Source: Litoditis marina (Eukaryota > Nematoda > Chromadorea > Rhabditida > Rhabditidae). From it: 64,000 bases of DNA. Made by a program: the position numbers and the translations under genes. Below, one piece after another: positions 10,819 to 26,778 of the stretch (position 1 is the stretch's first letter; every line of letters begins with the position of its first letter). The notes under the pieces were generated by a model. The model did no database searches. It worked only from the letters and a program-made list of their open reading frames with translations, and was not told where the DNA came from. Where the stretch lies: the NCBI GenBank assembly GCA_964036275.1, contig OZ038439.1:14746830-14810829 (forward strand). Reading direction: 5' to 3'.

Positions 10819-10904
10819 ATCAGCCTGTCTGCGCGTCATTGACCTGCATGCTCTCTAGTTTTTGTAGCTGGCCAATAGCATAAAATTGGCGCTAATCGTT
10901 CTGA
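10819..10904. mobile_element. Half of a CTCAGA palindromic MITE
   Basis: Matches the right half of elements at 37588-37755 and 38848-39021, ending in GATTGGCG-like sequence and TTCTGAG. It starts exactly where the similarity between duplication copies A and B ends. Confidence 0.6.
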
Positions 10905-11345
10905 GAAGAAGTGAATACGGTAGCAATTTGTGGATGCTGTATACTGTGCTGAATACTGTAAATGGTTCGGGCAGATTGGACCAGAAAAAAGACAGTTTTC
11001 AGCTGACCTCCTTCCTGCAGGATACCATGATTACTACCGTAGACCCGGCCGCCTATTTTCCGTTTCCGCTAATTCACGGAACCGGAATTCTGGCCCGGCT
11101 CCAACTGCCCACCCACTACTGTTTCACCTTCTCACTGTTTCTCATGATTCTAATCCAAATGTCTCTGACATGGATGTTGTATTTCCGATTCCATATCCTG
11201 CTTCCAGATAGATCGAAGTTGAAATTCTCGATGAGGTGTAACAAGGCTAGTTGAGGTTGTACTCGTAGTTTAGTGGTTCTCGTACAGATACATATTCATA
11301 TATGGTTTGATCCGTAGTTGAACCGTACCCGAGGTCTAGTAAATG

Positions 11346-11533
11346 CCAAATTTACAAAAATTCCTGTCTCCCGCCGGAATCGTACCTGCGAGCAAAAGTT
11401 CCGTAGCAGGGCGCTAACCACTGCGCTATTAGAGCTATTAGGGCAAGCCTTGGAATGGAAGACATGTGTGCGTACACAGCGGAAAGCGAGATATTCAGTA
11501 ACCTCCCGCCTTTCCGTTGGCAACGACTATAGT
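11346..11533 (-). mobile_element. tRNA-derived SINE, full length
   Basis: On the minus strand it starts CTATAGTCGTTGCCAACGGA, runs through a ~90-bp head, then a tRNA-like part with A box TAGCGCAGTGG and a B-box-like GGTACGATTCC, and ends near TTGGCATTTACTA. It is in P1 intron 2. The B box has one change from GGTTCGATTCC. Confidence 0.7.
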
Positions 11534-11696
11534 ATGGTGGAATATTTATTGTGGTAACGTTATTTCATCTTACCAACGCGTGTACGGTTCATCAGGACTT
11601 GGACTCACAATGATACTCATTAGTTTCGCTTCGTTGTGAGGCGGTGATCATCATGCAATGACCAATTTTATACATATAATCAGGCTTTTGGTATCC

Positions 11697-11895
11697 TTAC
11701 CGGTTTTTGGTTATCTCATTTTCAGGTTACATCACAGGTAACCTAAAACTAAATGTCGGTTGCCGTACAAAACGACGGTAAAAACCACTTCTTCCGTTAG
11801 AGAAATAGGTAACCGGTTTTCATGTTCATTTCGGGTTACCAACCGGTTGCCTACTGAGGGAACCTGAAAAACAGGTTACCGAAAATCCTGGTTAG
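11697..11895. mobile_element. GGTTACC-rich inverted-repeat MITE
   Basis: Ends TTACCGGTTTTTGGTTA and the near-complement GGTTACCGAAAATCCTGG surround several AGGTTAC/GTAACCT palindromes. It lies in P1 intron 2. Confidence 0.6.
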
Positions 11896-11921
11896 ATGTA
11901 GAATGATCTTATTTTAACACT

Positions 11922-12045
11922 TTAAAGCAGGACGATTATGTGGACCAATTCCGAGTCAACGGTCCTTTAAACTGCAATTGAAAAATGTATTGAGGTTTAA
12001 AGGACTGAAGCGTTGCGATTGGACCACATAATCGTCCTTCTTTAA
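11922..12045. mobile_element. Palindromic MITE, TTAA type
   Basis: Single ~124-bp unit of the family at 1264. Its ends AGGACGATTATGTGG.CCAAT and complement are well preserved. P1 intron 2. Confidence 0.7.
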
Positions 12046-12765
12046 CACAATTTCTTTGCGTTGATTCGTCTCAAACACGAAACTCATCGCCTTGTCGCCT
12101 AAGGTTATTCATAGTTTTTATAGTACAATCTTTGATCTCATAATGTTTCTATACCTTTGCGAATGAACTTTGTATTGTACTTCAGGCAATAGTAATTGGC
12201 AGTTATCTCGTCAGTGTGGCTGGTTTCACTGCGTTCGCAGCGTCATTTGAAGGAGTTCCCCTGAAGTATTTGGAAGAAATGGCTGCGGTCAGTTGTTTAA
12301 ACGTTTTTAAGTGGTTCAGTACTCTTTTTGTAAAAAGGAAAACGGTCAACTCGTCAATTGTTTCAAAAATCGACGTTCTTCTACAGTAATCCGTCCAATA
12401 TTCACGATGTTTTTCAAACTGATTTCGATAGTTTGCTTCAACTTTCAGATGAGAAATGAAAATGCAGAAGACACTACCAATGTTCGGAAAAAAAAACTCC
12501 AAAAACGCCAAAATAACCAACTTTGACCTGGAATTTCGAGCATATTACTGTAGAGGGGGTTATACGTGGTCGGAACAAACTATAAAAACGTTGTGCTACT
12601 TCTCAACGGTCTCTCTAAATGCAGGAAAAAATTGAAAAGATCGTCAGAGCTATATTGGGGCACTTAATCGTTGTTTTCGGTTACTTTTCATCGACCTGTC
12701 GGGTACCAGCCAAGATAAAAGAGTGTAGTCAAAAATACGCACGTCTTCACCTTTGATTGAGTTTT

Positions 12766-12963
12766 TTAGTCTTCGCCAGCGGAAAGGCGAAAGGGTACTG
12801 TTTATCTGAATGTTCGCTGTGTAAGGACTCCTGTCTTCGATTCAAAAGCTTGTTGGCTGTTGTCTCTCGAAGCGCAGTGGTTAACGCGTGGCTACGAATC
12901 TTTTGCTCACAGGTTCGGGGTCGGCGAGAGAGAGAAATGTGTGAATTTGTCACCCACCATTTT
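12766..12963 (+). mobile_element. tRNA-derived SINE, diverged
   Basis: Plus-strand copy beginning AGTCTTCGCCAGCGGAAAGG. The tRNA-like part reads AGCGCAGTGGTTAACGC and later CAGGTTCGGGGTCGGCGAG. It ends in CACCCACCATTTTA, 28 bp before the acceptor of P1 exon 4, so it abuts the splice site. Confidence 0.65.
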
Positions 12964-13058
12964 ATTGCTATCATCGTGTACCTACTTTCAGGAGTACTCC
13001 TGTCTGACGCATATAGCCAGTATAACGACTATGGTGGTAAGTGTTCCATTTTGATCTT

Positions 13059-13059
<1 letters not shown>

Positions 13060-13093
<34 letters not shown>

Positions 13094-13106
13094 TTCTCCC
13101 TCTCTT

Positions 13107-13142
<36 letters not shown>

Positions 13143-13146
13143 CCTC
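13060..13146. repeat. CT-rich microsatellite
   Basis: Polypyrimidine tract of TCTCTC with CCC and TTT interruptions, starting ~20 bp after the donor of P1 exon 4. Not coding. Confidence 0.9.
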
Positions 13147-14269
13147 CCTCTCTCCTTTTTTTACTACATATTATATCCTCTTCTCCATCAGACCAGCAAA
13201 AAACCAAGATAGCGACCGGACAATATAAGTTAAGTACGGTATGCTGCCTATTTTGGCGAACATCAAATATTCAATTGTGTAAAATAGTTTTTTTGCAAGT
13301 TCTAGTTCACAAAAAGAGTTGAACGTTATTCAAATTAGGCACCTTTGTTACAGTACCATAACTCTTTTTTCACAAAATACAATATCTCCATGGCAATCGT
13401 TGCGCAGAAGTTTCATTGGCACGCCGCCAAGGTCGCAGTAGGAATGAACGGAACTATACGAACATGATCTTTCCATCGGCTGGTAATTGTCTGAGTTGTC
13501 ATGAAACCACACAGAACTAAAATCGGACTGAGTTCAAAATTGCCATCTATAAACTTTTGCAAACTTTTACAAAAAATGTCGACGTAATTTTGATAGTAAC
13601 TCCTTCTAATGTTTTAGTCGAGAAGGCGAAAAGTCGATTTGCCTTCCCAACATGCTGTATTTACAGTAAACTACTGTAACACAACCAAACAAACACGTTC
13701 CGAGTTACATCCTGTGCCATCTCAGGGACAAGATGATCTTCTGGGCCGGATTGTACTGTGTGGGTGGCGGCACAATGGCCGGTTTCAACACATTTCATGT
13801 GGTCAGCACGTTGCGCATTCTGAATGATAAACGACAGTTCTTGTCCGCGGCTACGCTGAAGGCACAAAGATAGTTCTTCTACTCGGCACTAGTACAGGTG
13901 AAGTAGGTCAAAACAACCTCTTAGACAGAATTTGGGGGAGTTAAGAAGGTACTTAACACGGACTTGGGTTACCGATTAATGTTTGAGTCGACTCTCGAGG
14001 CGCAACGACGGTTTACCCGTTAACGGTAAAGTGATGTGCTTAACGGAGAACACGGTTGAATTATACTTTAAGAGAAAACGAATCTAGAGATATGAAATCA
14101 TACATCTTTGATAACGGGTTTTCATTCGCCGTAGGCTCAGATTGTTAACTCAAAAGTCAAAATTAGAGCGGGACGCTTTCTTCAAGGAAGTATTTAGTAC
14201 GGCTTTGGATTATGCGACATTATCTCGCAAGGCCTTCTCTGTTTTTCATAAATTTAATAAAAGTTTTTC

Positions 14270-14376
14270 GTGACGTGCCCTTCGTACATCCTCACTGTAG
14301 ACTCTCCATCCTTCTCGGATGAACGCGTGCCACATTCTTTGAATGTAGAAAAATAAGTAGTATAAATAAATAATTG
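14270..14376 (+). mobile_element. Retroelement 3' tail, GTGCCACATT type
   Basis: Shares GTGCCACA.TCTTTGAATGTA followed by AATAAA-like repeats with 27190-27262. A short 3' end ending in simple A/T repeats is typical of 5'-truncated non-LTR elements. The family is not identified. Confidence 0.4.
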
Positions 14377-14776
14377 TGACTGATGCAAAACGTAATTGGC
14401 AATTCAGTTATAGAGATTGTGAATCAAACTCAGCTGCTCATCTGATATTCATGATTTACACGTCGTGGCTGCAAAAATGTCTTCTGGCAGAAAGGTCCTA
14501 ATGTTTAGTAATTTCTACAAGTGGCCCTCGACGAGAGAGTGTGCAGTTCAAAGAGACGCAGCTCTCTGCCGCCTCACTAACCCCCATGCTCTCGCTCTTA
14601 TAGTTTGCTAATCGATTGGCGTACTACGAAAGCGAGAGAGCCCGGAGGTCACTGAGACTGCAGACAGTTTGGGATAGTCTACGTCTTGTTGACCTGCACA
14701 CTCTCTCGTCGACGCCGCTACAAATGTAGCATGCTGATTGGTAAGGAATTTTCTGAAGAGGACTATGAATTTCATG

Positions 14777-14969
14777 TATAGTGGGTAATTCATAAATTTC
14801 TGTCTCACATCGAAATCGAACCTGCGAGCAAAAGATTTGAAGATGGGCTCTAACCACTGCGCTATTGTGTACACAACTGAAAGGGTTCGGAATCGAAGAC
14901 ATGTGTGCATACGCAGGGGAAGGTGAGGTATACAGTATCCTCTCACCTTTCCGTTGGCGACGACTATAA
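14777..14969 (-). mobile_element. tRNA-derived SINE, full length
   Basis: Minus-strand copy with A box ATAGCGCAGTGGTTAG and B-box-like GGTTCGATTTC. It ends 15 bp before the TTTCAG of P1 exon 6, so its head supplies part of the intron end. Confidence 0.7.
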
Positions 14970-15266
14970 ACTTCCAACTTTCAGATAACAGTTCCATTGA
15001 CCGCCGTATTCCTCAGTCTAGGAACTATTTGCGTGTTGATTTATTTCGATGTCCATAATGGAGGTGAGAAAAGAGTGAACAAACGGCAAAAGTTGAGATG
15101 TTCAGTAAGGTATTTCTTTAGAGCTATAACTGGACCTCAACGATACCTCTTGCTCTATGTTACAGCCAGCTCAGCGCGGAAACCTGGAGGTCATCCACAC
15201 GTACATCCCGATCTATCCACCCCAACCTGCATCGATAAACTCTCAATGTAACCGGATTTTCTGGCG

Positions 15267-15463
15267 ACCTAACCGGTTTCTGGTAAACTATTTTCCGGTT
15301 ACCTCAGTAGATAACCGGTTGGTAGCCTGAAATGAAAAACCGGTTACCTAGTTTTCGAACGCAAAATGTGTTGTTTACCTTTACGTTAACCGGAGTTCAG
15401 TTTGAGGTTACCTACCGGTTACCTGGTAGGTAACCTGAGAAAAGGGTTACCAAAAACCCGGTT
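15267..15463. mobile_element. GGTTACC-rich inverted-repeat MITE
   Basis: Begins CCTAACCGGTTTCTGGTAAA and ends GGGTTACCAAAAACCCGG. It lies in P1 intron 6. Confidence 0.65.
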
Positions 15464-15699
15464 ACGTCCAGAATTGGCTACCTGCACCTCTCGAAACACA
15501 CGCTGTTTTCTTGCTCTCACATCGGATGAAATAGTGCGCAAAGAGAGAGGCGCAGGATAGGATACAGCCGTCGGAGTGATCTAACATGTAGTCAGATACG
15601 TACGAGCGCGCAGATATCCCTTTGAGGACTCAGTTTATTCCTGATATCTTAGAAAAAGGTCTGAATCGATTCGAAGAAATGAACATTTAGAAAAATTTA

Positions 15700-15812
15700 C
15701 CATTAACCGATGCATCGAGACCTCCTGGACGACCGAAACAAAGATGGAGGAAAGAATTCGAAGAAGCTGTTGGGAGAAATCGGATGAGGACCGTAAAGGC
15801 CCAATCTGAATA
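15700..15812 (+). pseudogene. RTE-type LINE fragment
   Basis: Translates on the plus strand to ASRPPGRPKQRWRKEFEEAV followed by GRNRMRTVKA, matching the C-terminal end of the reverse-transcriptase ORF at 25250-25960. About 100 bp survive, with no catalytic part. Confidence 0.75.
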
Positions 15813-16429
15813 AAATCTAATTAACATCCACTCAGGGAATACAGAGTGACAGTGCAAGTTGCCTTTTTGTTTTTTATAGTTCGAGTGCGATGCGTTTAGA
15901 TCGCTCTTTAAAGTAGTAATGAAAAGAAAGCATCGCCTGAAAGTTTGAAAATCAGATGCAGGTTTCTATAAAAATGCTGTCCATCGATACGGCAACAGGT
16001 CATAGAAATGAACTCTTTACCACTCCACTTTGTCAATCTTTCTACAAGTTCAGATGTGTACCACGCCCTGGTAACCGTGTGTAGTACCCAAGAAGCCCTG
16101 GCCTCTATCACTATCATCGTTTTCACCGAACCATATCGATCTCACGTGAAACACAACATCTTACGTGAGTTTTCCCACGATCTACGACCGTATTTTTTCG
16201 AATTGAGCTTTTGGACAGGTTTTCTCAAACACTGAGTGATAGACGAACGCATTCTGAATGAGAGAGCGTGTAGATAATACATAAATCTGCATACGGCGTA
16301 ATAAATCCATTGGCCACTTTATTATGTTTGTACAATACATACATTATCGATATCAACCGTAAAATGACCGTGGAAGGGGTAGAGAAGGATAAACTGAGTT
16401 TTGTCATCAGCGGTCCGCCAGACAGATAC

Positions 16430-16500
16430 CGCAAGCGGGGATCAAACCCAGGTCAGTGGTGCGAAGCCGAACGCTAGCCACCTGACCGTTCGGCCCCCAG
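16430..16500 (-). mobile_element. Second tRNA-like repeat
   Basis: On the minus strand it reads GGTCAGGTGGCTAGCGTTCG and, ~30 bp on, CTGGGTTTGATCCCCG. These are a loose A box and a good B box at tRNA spacing. The ends do not pair as an acceptor stem, so a working tRNA is unlikely; a SINE head or tRNA pseudogene fits better. Confidence 0.4.
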
Positions 16501-16707
16501 AGAGACGCAGAGTGTCTACATTGCCCCATGTTCTATCGCTTTCCAATGACTAATTCAAGTGCATACCACGTGAAGTTAACACATTTAGTTTTTATTCCAG
16601 GAGTTCGAAAAGATGCGGTTACAGTGGTTGCAACTTCTTCTGTGGAAACTTCTGCGAACCCACCGAGCACCCGAAACTTATGGATCATAATTATGGTATT
16701 ATACTAG

Positions 16708-17491
16708 GAATAATGAAAAATGTAAAACTAAATAATAAAATAATAAACTGTATGGTTCAATGACAGAAACGCTTCCTTATCGTAAGAATCGGGGAATGGG
16801 CCAACTGTTGATAAAATCATCGATTTTTACCAATATGTAATAAAAAATATGTCCTGTTTGTAAAATATTCACACCTTACCGGTCTGCGAGAGCCGTGTAA
16901 TCGAGGTAAAACATTTATAAAGTAATGAAAGCAATACTTTGAACAATAAAAACCTGACGTGAACTTTGCGTGAAAATGTCCCGTTTGTTTTTGTAACCAG
17001 GTTCTTTTTAGTTGTTATTCATGTTGTCAAATGTTTTACATTTCGTTTTATGTTTATTGTATTTATCGATCCATCTGAAACCATGGTTTCTGATTCTGAA
17101 TGCAGCCATGACGCACTACACTACGTTTTTGCATTTTTCCAGTACCAGTACGTACGCTCCCGTGAGTGAGGAAAAGAAACTAATTTCTGTATTTGAGACT
17201 CTACCAAGGTGATTTCGGCTAAAAAATCACGGGCCTAAAAGGAGCGACCCGTGATAATTACGATGAAGTTTGTTTGAAATACTTCATTCATTTGTAAATT
17301 AATTGAAACGTCTGAATGTATTGTTACAATTTGAAATTATTAGAATTGTGGAATCCTAAATTGTCAAGTTCTGTGTTATCGAATTGCTAGTTAGCCGTGA
17401 GACATTTAGTTTATTCGGTGAAAACACTTGCAACTTGATCAATAATAAAATGATTATTATCATATCAATAGTATTTTATTATAGCTTCACT
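16708..17491. other. Tail-to-tail spacer between P1 and M1
   Basis: Holds the AATAAA signals of P1 (16734, 16742) and the inverted AATAAA of M1 (17475-17480). At 16955-17045 is a relative of the dispersed repeat in duplication copies A and B (AACTTTGCGTGAAA; GTTGTTATTCATGTTGTCAA). No gene seen. Confidence 0.5.
17475..17480 (-). terminator. M1 polyadenylation signal
   Basis: TTTATT on the plus strand gives AATAAA ~12 bases past the M1 stop codon; close to the stop but usual enough for a nematode gene. Confidence 0.45.
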
Positions 17492-23219
<5,728 letters not shown>

Positions 23220-24218
23220 CGATCCGGCTTCTGCATGAAAATGAAGAAATAATAGAATAAATAGAAACAGCAAATAACCGAGTAATAGTTATATACTTGG
23301 TCTTGAATCGGTTGTGTTTCAGCTCACACCCCATGATTTTCAAATGTCGACGGAAAGCAAGGGCTGAAACTACAAACCCAGCAAGATAGGATATAGTCTT
23401 TTCCATTCCTACTGAGACTCCTACAGTAGGATTTCGAAACTTCCAAGCCTTTTGCTCACTTACTTTTGATCGGAGAAGATGAGGATTTTCGCCCTTCTTT
23501 CTCGTACTCAGACATAGCAAATATACGAGTGGATTTTTGAAGAACTAAATTTTCAGCTTCACAACAGCCTTCGGAAAGTTTGTAAGGTTACTGTAAGAGT
23601 CTCAGTAGGAATGGTGTGAACTATAACACAACTTGTTTCAGGAAAGGCGAACCCTATAATTTGTGATTATGGTTAAAATAGAAGGACGTGCCACAACAAA
23701 CTTCTTCGAGTTCTCGAGTTATTATTTAAATTTCAGCGTCAAAGTAATTGAAAAAAATGTAAGTGAAGGATTTCAATTATTCATCAGCGAGGCAGGTGAT
23801 TTACGACGTTTCTGAGAAACAATCTACGTTTCGAAATCTATTCTCAGTGTATTAACGGGATTTTGAGAAACTTCAATTGATCTTTGAGAAGAAATGATAG
23901 AGATTGGAGATGGAAATGTTTTGATCTACCTACATTCGTATTAACAGAATCACCTAAACTTTTTTCTAACAAGGGTGGTTTTTGAAATCAGGTCACTATA
24001 GTTTCGAGTTTAGAAATTTATGAGATCTTGTCGTATTATTAATGTTACCTCATCTCTATAGTCTGTACTTGAATTTTGAACGAATTATCCTCAATAAACA
24101 CATTGAATTTCTCACAAACTTTTCATTTATGATTATTTAGCGAGTGTAATTGTGACTTCACCCCACACCTTTTTGAATTTGTACTGCTTTGGGGAAATTG
24201 ATGTTTGGTCCTTCCCCA

Positions 24219-24245
<27 letters not shown>
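24219..24245. repeat. Poly-C run (27 C)
   Basis: Twenty-seven consecutive C; the minus strand is poly-G and could fold as a G-quadruplex. It interrupts an otherwise open 142-codon frame, adding a proline run that I do not regard as protein. Confidence 0.95.
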
Positions 24246-24249
<4 letters not shown>

Positions 24250-24599
24250 CTCAATTTCAGTCTGTGGAAGTTGCACGACCCAACTTCATCTAGCGAAATG
24301 TAAGCTAAAGATTCCGCGTGACATGCGCCAAACTAGCCACCAAACCCGTTCACGCACACTTTCACGTGAATTGATTGTTCCGCGGTCATTTAGGGAAGTT
24401 ATTCTGGTTCACGTTTGGCTGCTAAAAGCCTCAAAACGGAACATCAGCGGTTACTTCCTTCATCATGAACCGGGTTTAGACGAATACGAATATCATTTTA
24501 TCTCATTGAACTCAACGAAACAAACTTCAGAGAACAACGTGCGTACATCTCATCCCAGCCAAACATGCCAATCCGAATGATCTCTTCACAAAACTTATA

Positions 24600-24815
24600 T
24601 CTATTACAACGTCTCTTTTAAGATAACTATTGTCCCACAGACTATTTGGTTCAATCACCGTCGTCCAGCACTGTTCAATTGCATGTAATTGTGTGCGCGT
24701 AACAGGGGAACCATATCCTTTTTCTTCTCAACCTATCTCTCCATTTACCCATTTGGAGTGCCACATACTATGTGGAAGCCACGTGTTGAATCGCAAATAA
24801 ATCTATTCTATATAA
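24600..24815 (+). mobile_element. Non-LTR element 3' tail, TGGAGTGCCACAT type
   Basis: Shares TGTGCGCGTAACAGGG and GGAGTGCCACAT...GTTGAAT.GCAAATAAATC TATTCT with 51866-52060 (minus), 49735-49835 and 35830-35890. The tail ends in repeated TATTCT units, as in non-LTR retrotransposons that end in short tandem repeats. No reverse-transcriptase motif is recognised upstream. Confidence 0.5.
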
Positions 24816-24917
24816 ACAGCGGGTGAATGAAGCGGGTGAAAAAACTGAATCATCGTTGTACTTTGAATTTCAAACACGCCTCTATTCACAAGCCTCGCCT
24901 CAGCCCCCACCCCCCCC

Positions 24918-25065
24918 TCATACTTTTTACGTCGGCGTTCAACGCCGGAGTTAATTGTGAAGAAAACATACGTATTGATTGGCGCCGGCGTTAACGCCAA
25001 TAAAATCGATGCGTATGTTTTCTTCACATTAACGCCGGCGTTAAACGCCGACGTAAAAAGTATGA
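24918..25065. mobile_element. Near-perfect palindromic MITE
   Basis: 148 bp with ends TCATACTTTTTACGTCGGCG and complement. The arms of ~60 bp differ at about two places and flank ATTGATTGGCGCCGGCGTTA. The inner motif GCCGGCGTTAA is repeated. It could extrude as a cruciform. Confidence 0.8.
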
Positions 25066-25249
25066 AAGCGGCCTAAAACGCAACGATAGCAAACATTCTG
25101 AAACAGCGAGATGGTACACCGGATGGGCCTGCTTTGGTGAAATCACTCGAAAGTTGTGAGGTTCGAAATTAATAAATGTTTTGGAAAATCAAAGAAATAC
25201 AGTGGTCAAGCCAAATTGTTTTCGCTTCTCAATACAATACAATAGTTTA

Positions 25250-25960
25250 TTACGGGATCAGAATCGGTACAATTCGCCGCAACATTTTATCTTTCCAAGT
25301 GTGCATCTCTTCTCTGGCGGTCCTCATCCAGTTTCTTCCAACAGCTTCTTCGAATTCATCCCTCCACCTCTGTTTCGGTCGTCCGGGAGGTCTTTGTGCC
25401 TCGATTGGACACCATTCCAATAGTATTTTTGCCCAACGATCGTTTGCCATTCGGCTGACGTGTCTTGCCCATGACCACTTTCTCCTAACAGCACGTTCAC
25501 GAATATCTGGTATTCTCTCTGTTCTTGAGAGCCACTCGTTGGTATGACGGTCAAACAGAGTCACTCCAATCATTTTTCTCATCATTCTTCGCTGACCAGT
25601 TATCAAGGTAGAAAGATCTTTCAGACGGAGTACCCAAGTTTCACAGCCATACAGGATTGCTGGTTCTATGCACGCCTGATATACCTTGCGCTTCAACGTC
25701 AGTGAAACAGTACGGCTTGTGAGAAGTTGGTAGTATCGATTGAAAGCACACCAACCAGTACGAATTCTACGCTGCAATTCGGGCGTGTCGTTCATCTCAA
25801 ACGAGAGAAGGTGCCCAAGATAAACGAACTTGTTGCAGTAGGATAGAATCAATCCATCGACACTGATAGGTATTTCTGTATCATTTGTCATTACGAACGT
25901 CTTCCCATGATTGATTGTGAGGCCAACTCTTTTGCTAGAATCGGAGAGCTCTTGCAACAT
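25250..25960 (-). pseudogene. RTE-type reverse transcriptase, C-terminal fragment
   Basis: 236 open codons resemble the end of endonuclease-reverse transcriptases of nematode RTE-like LINEs. Visible landmarks are GKTFVMTN, VYLGHLLSFE, LKRKVYQACIEPAILYGCET W, RRMMRKMIGVTLFDR, KWSWARHVSRM and RPPGRPKQRWRDEFEEAVGR. A TAA lies just upstream of the first ATG, and the catalytic (F/Y)xDD box that should precede this part is missing, so it is a 5'-truncated copy. Downstream the sequence goes to AATAAAC and (TATTG)n, a plausible LINE tail. It cannot be active. A second, shorter piece is at 15700-15812. Confidence 0.85.
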
Positions 25961-26770
25961 TTTCGCTTCTTAGCACCATATAAATCATGGTTTGACCCTT
26001 GTGTTCAAGAAACGCAAAACGTTTAGCTCAACCTCTGACAAGCGATGAAACACCCATAACACATAACTTGTATTTTTTACCTATGATAAGTTTATAAACA
26101 CGTTGTTTCGATGAATATATCACCATATTCAAGTTTGCAAAACACAAGTCAAACCCACTACTTTCAAATCCAGCCATTGTTTATTAACCTCCATAATTCA
26201 AATAATCTGTTTATCAAAAACGCTATTAAGTTGTAGTTGAACAATTGATAACTGACGTAGAGCACTTCCACGTGCGTGCTGAATTGTGAAAAATGTATAT
26301 AATAGTAGCTGGGCTTTTATCTGCTTGCGGAACTCTATTAGCATTAGATATCCCAGCTTTTGTTCCTTCGCAACAAATGATACAGTTTGAGAAAACTGCA
26401 TCGGTGATCTATTTCATGGCGATTTCGATACCACTGCAGTGTTTCATCCGGGCTACATAAATAGAGCTCGATTCAGCCAATACTTTCCCCAATCATTTCT
26501 TGATGCCTTTTGGTTATGGATTTTTGGCTATTCTGATGAAAAATTAACACGAAAAATTGTTTTTCTCCGAATGTTAACCACTGAGAGCAATAATGAAACT
26601 ACAGTAGCTTATTACGGAATGAAAATATAGTCATATTGCTGCTTCTTTCTAGGGAAATATTTGCAACATGTGTTTCGTCCCGCTTCTTCGGAGTCATTGC
26701 TCGATTCTTCTTTCGGTCGTTCAGAACAGAGCAAGATACCTATTTTCTGCTTTTTGACTAGTTCTTTTTT

Positions 26771-26778
26771 ATTTTCAG
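26771..26778 (+). promoter_or_regulatory. Likely trans-splice acceptor of the lectin gene
   Basis: ATTTTCAG ends directly before the ATG at 26779, preceded by a T-rich run. In nematodes this arrangement is typical for spliced-leader addition. A 5' UTR intron would look the same. Confidence 0.55.

Larger units (their letters stand above)
10556..16707 (+). pseudogene. Srh-like chemoreceptor P1, broken
   Basis: Nematode Srh-type receptors are seven-transmembrane odorant-receptor-like proteins of chemosensory neurons. Exons: 10556-10717 (TM1), 11003-11245 (TM2-3), 12186-12287 (TM4), 12992-13036 (loop with YSCLTHI), 13726-13897 (TM5 and loop 3), 14985-15063 (TM6), 16054-16164 (TM7), 16601-16707 (tail, TAG). 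Phases agree throughout except exon 5, which is exactly 11 bp shorter than its paralogues (lost after CAGGG, shifting the frame) and has TAG where the others have CAG in AQRQFFY. The TM7 motif STHG is STQE. Intron 2 would use a weak GC donor (AAG/GCTAGT). Without the lesions it would be 344 codons like its paralogues. AATAAA signals lie at 16734 and 16742. A pseudogene by reading; a sequencing error in two places is unlikely. Confidence 0.8.
23220..26778. other. Spacer between M1 and the lectin gene
   Basis: Intergenic, divergent promoters expected at both ends. It contains an inverted-repeat element with CCTACTGAGACTC / GAGTCTCAGTAGG (23400-23630), a 27-base C run, a LINE 3' tail, a palindromic MITE and an RTE fragment listed separately. 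26270-26640 holds nothing I can name. Confidence 0.5.

Noticed and set aside
16430..16500. Functional tRNA gene
   Set aside because: A and B boxes are present but no acceptor stem or clear anticodon arm pairs.
24152..24580. 142-codon frame with a proline run
   Set aside because: Spans a 27-base C run and leads into a retroelement tail; no domain or signal, no splice logic.
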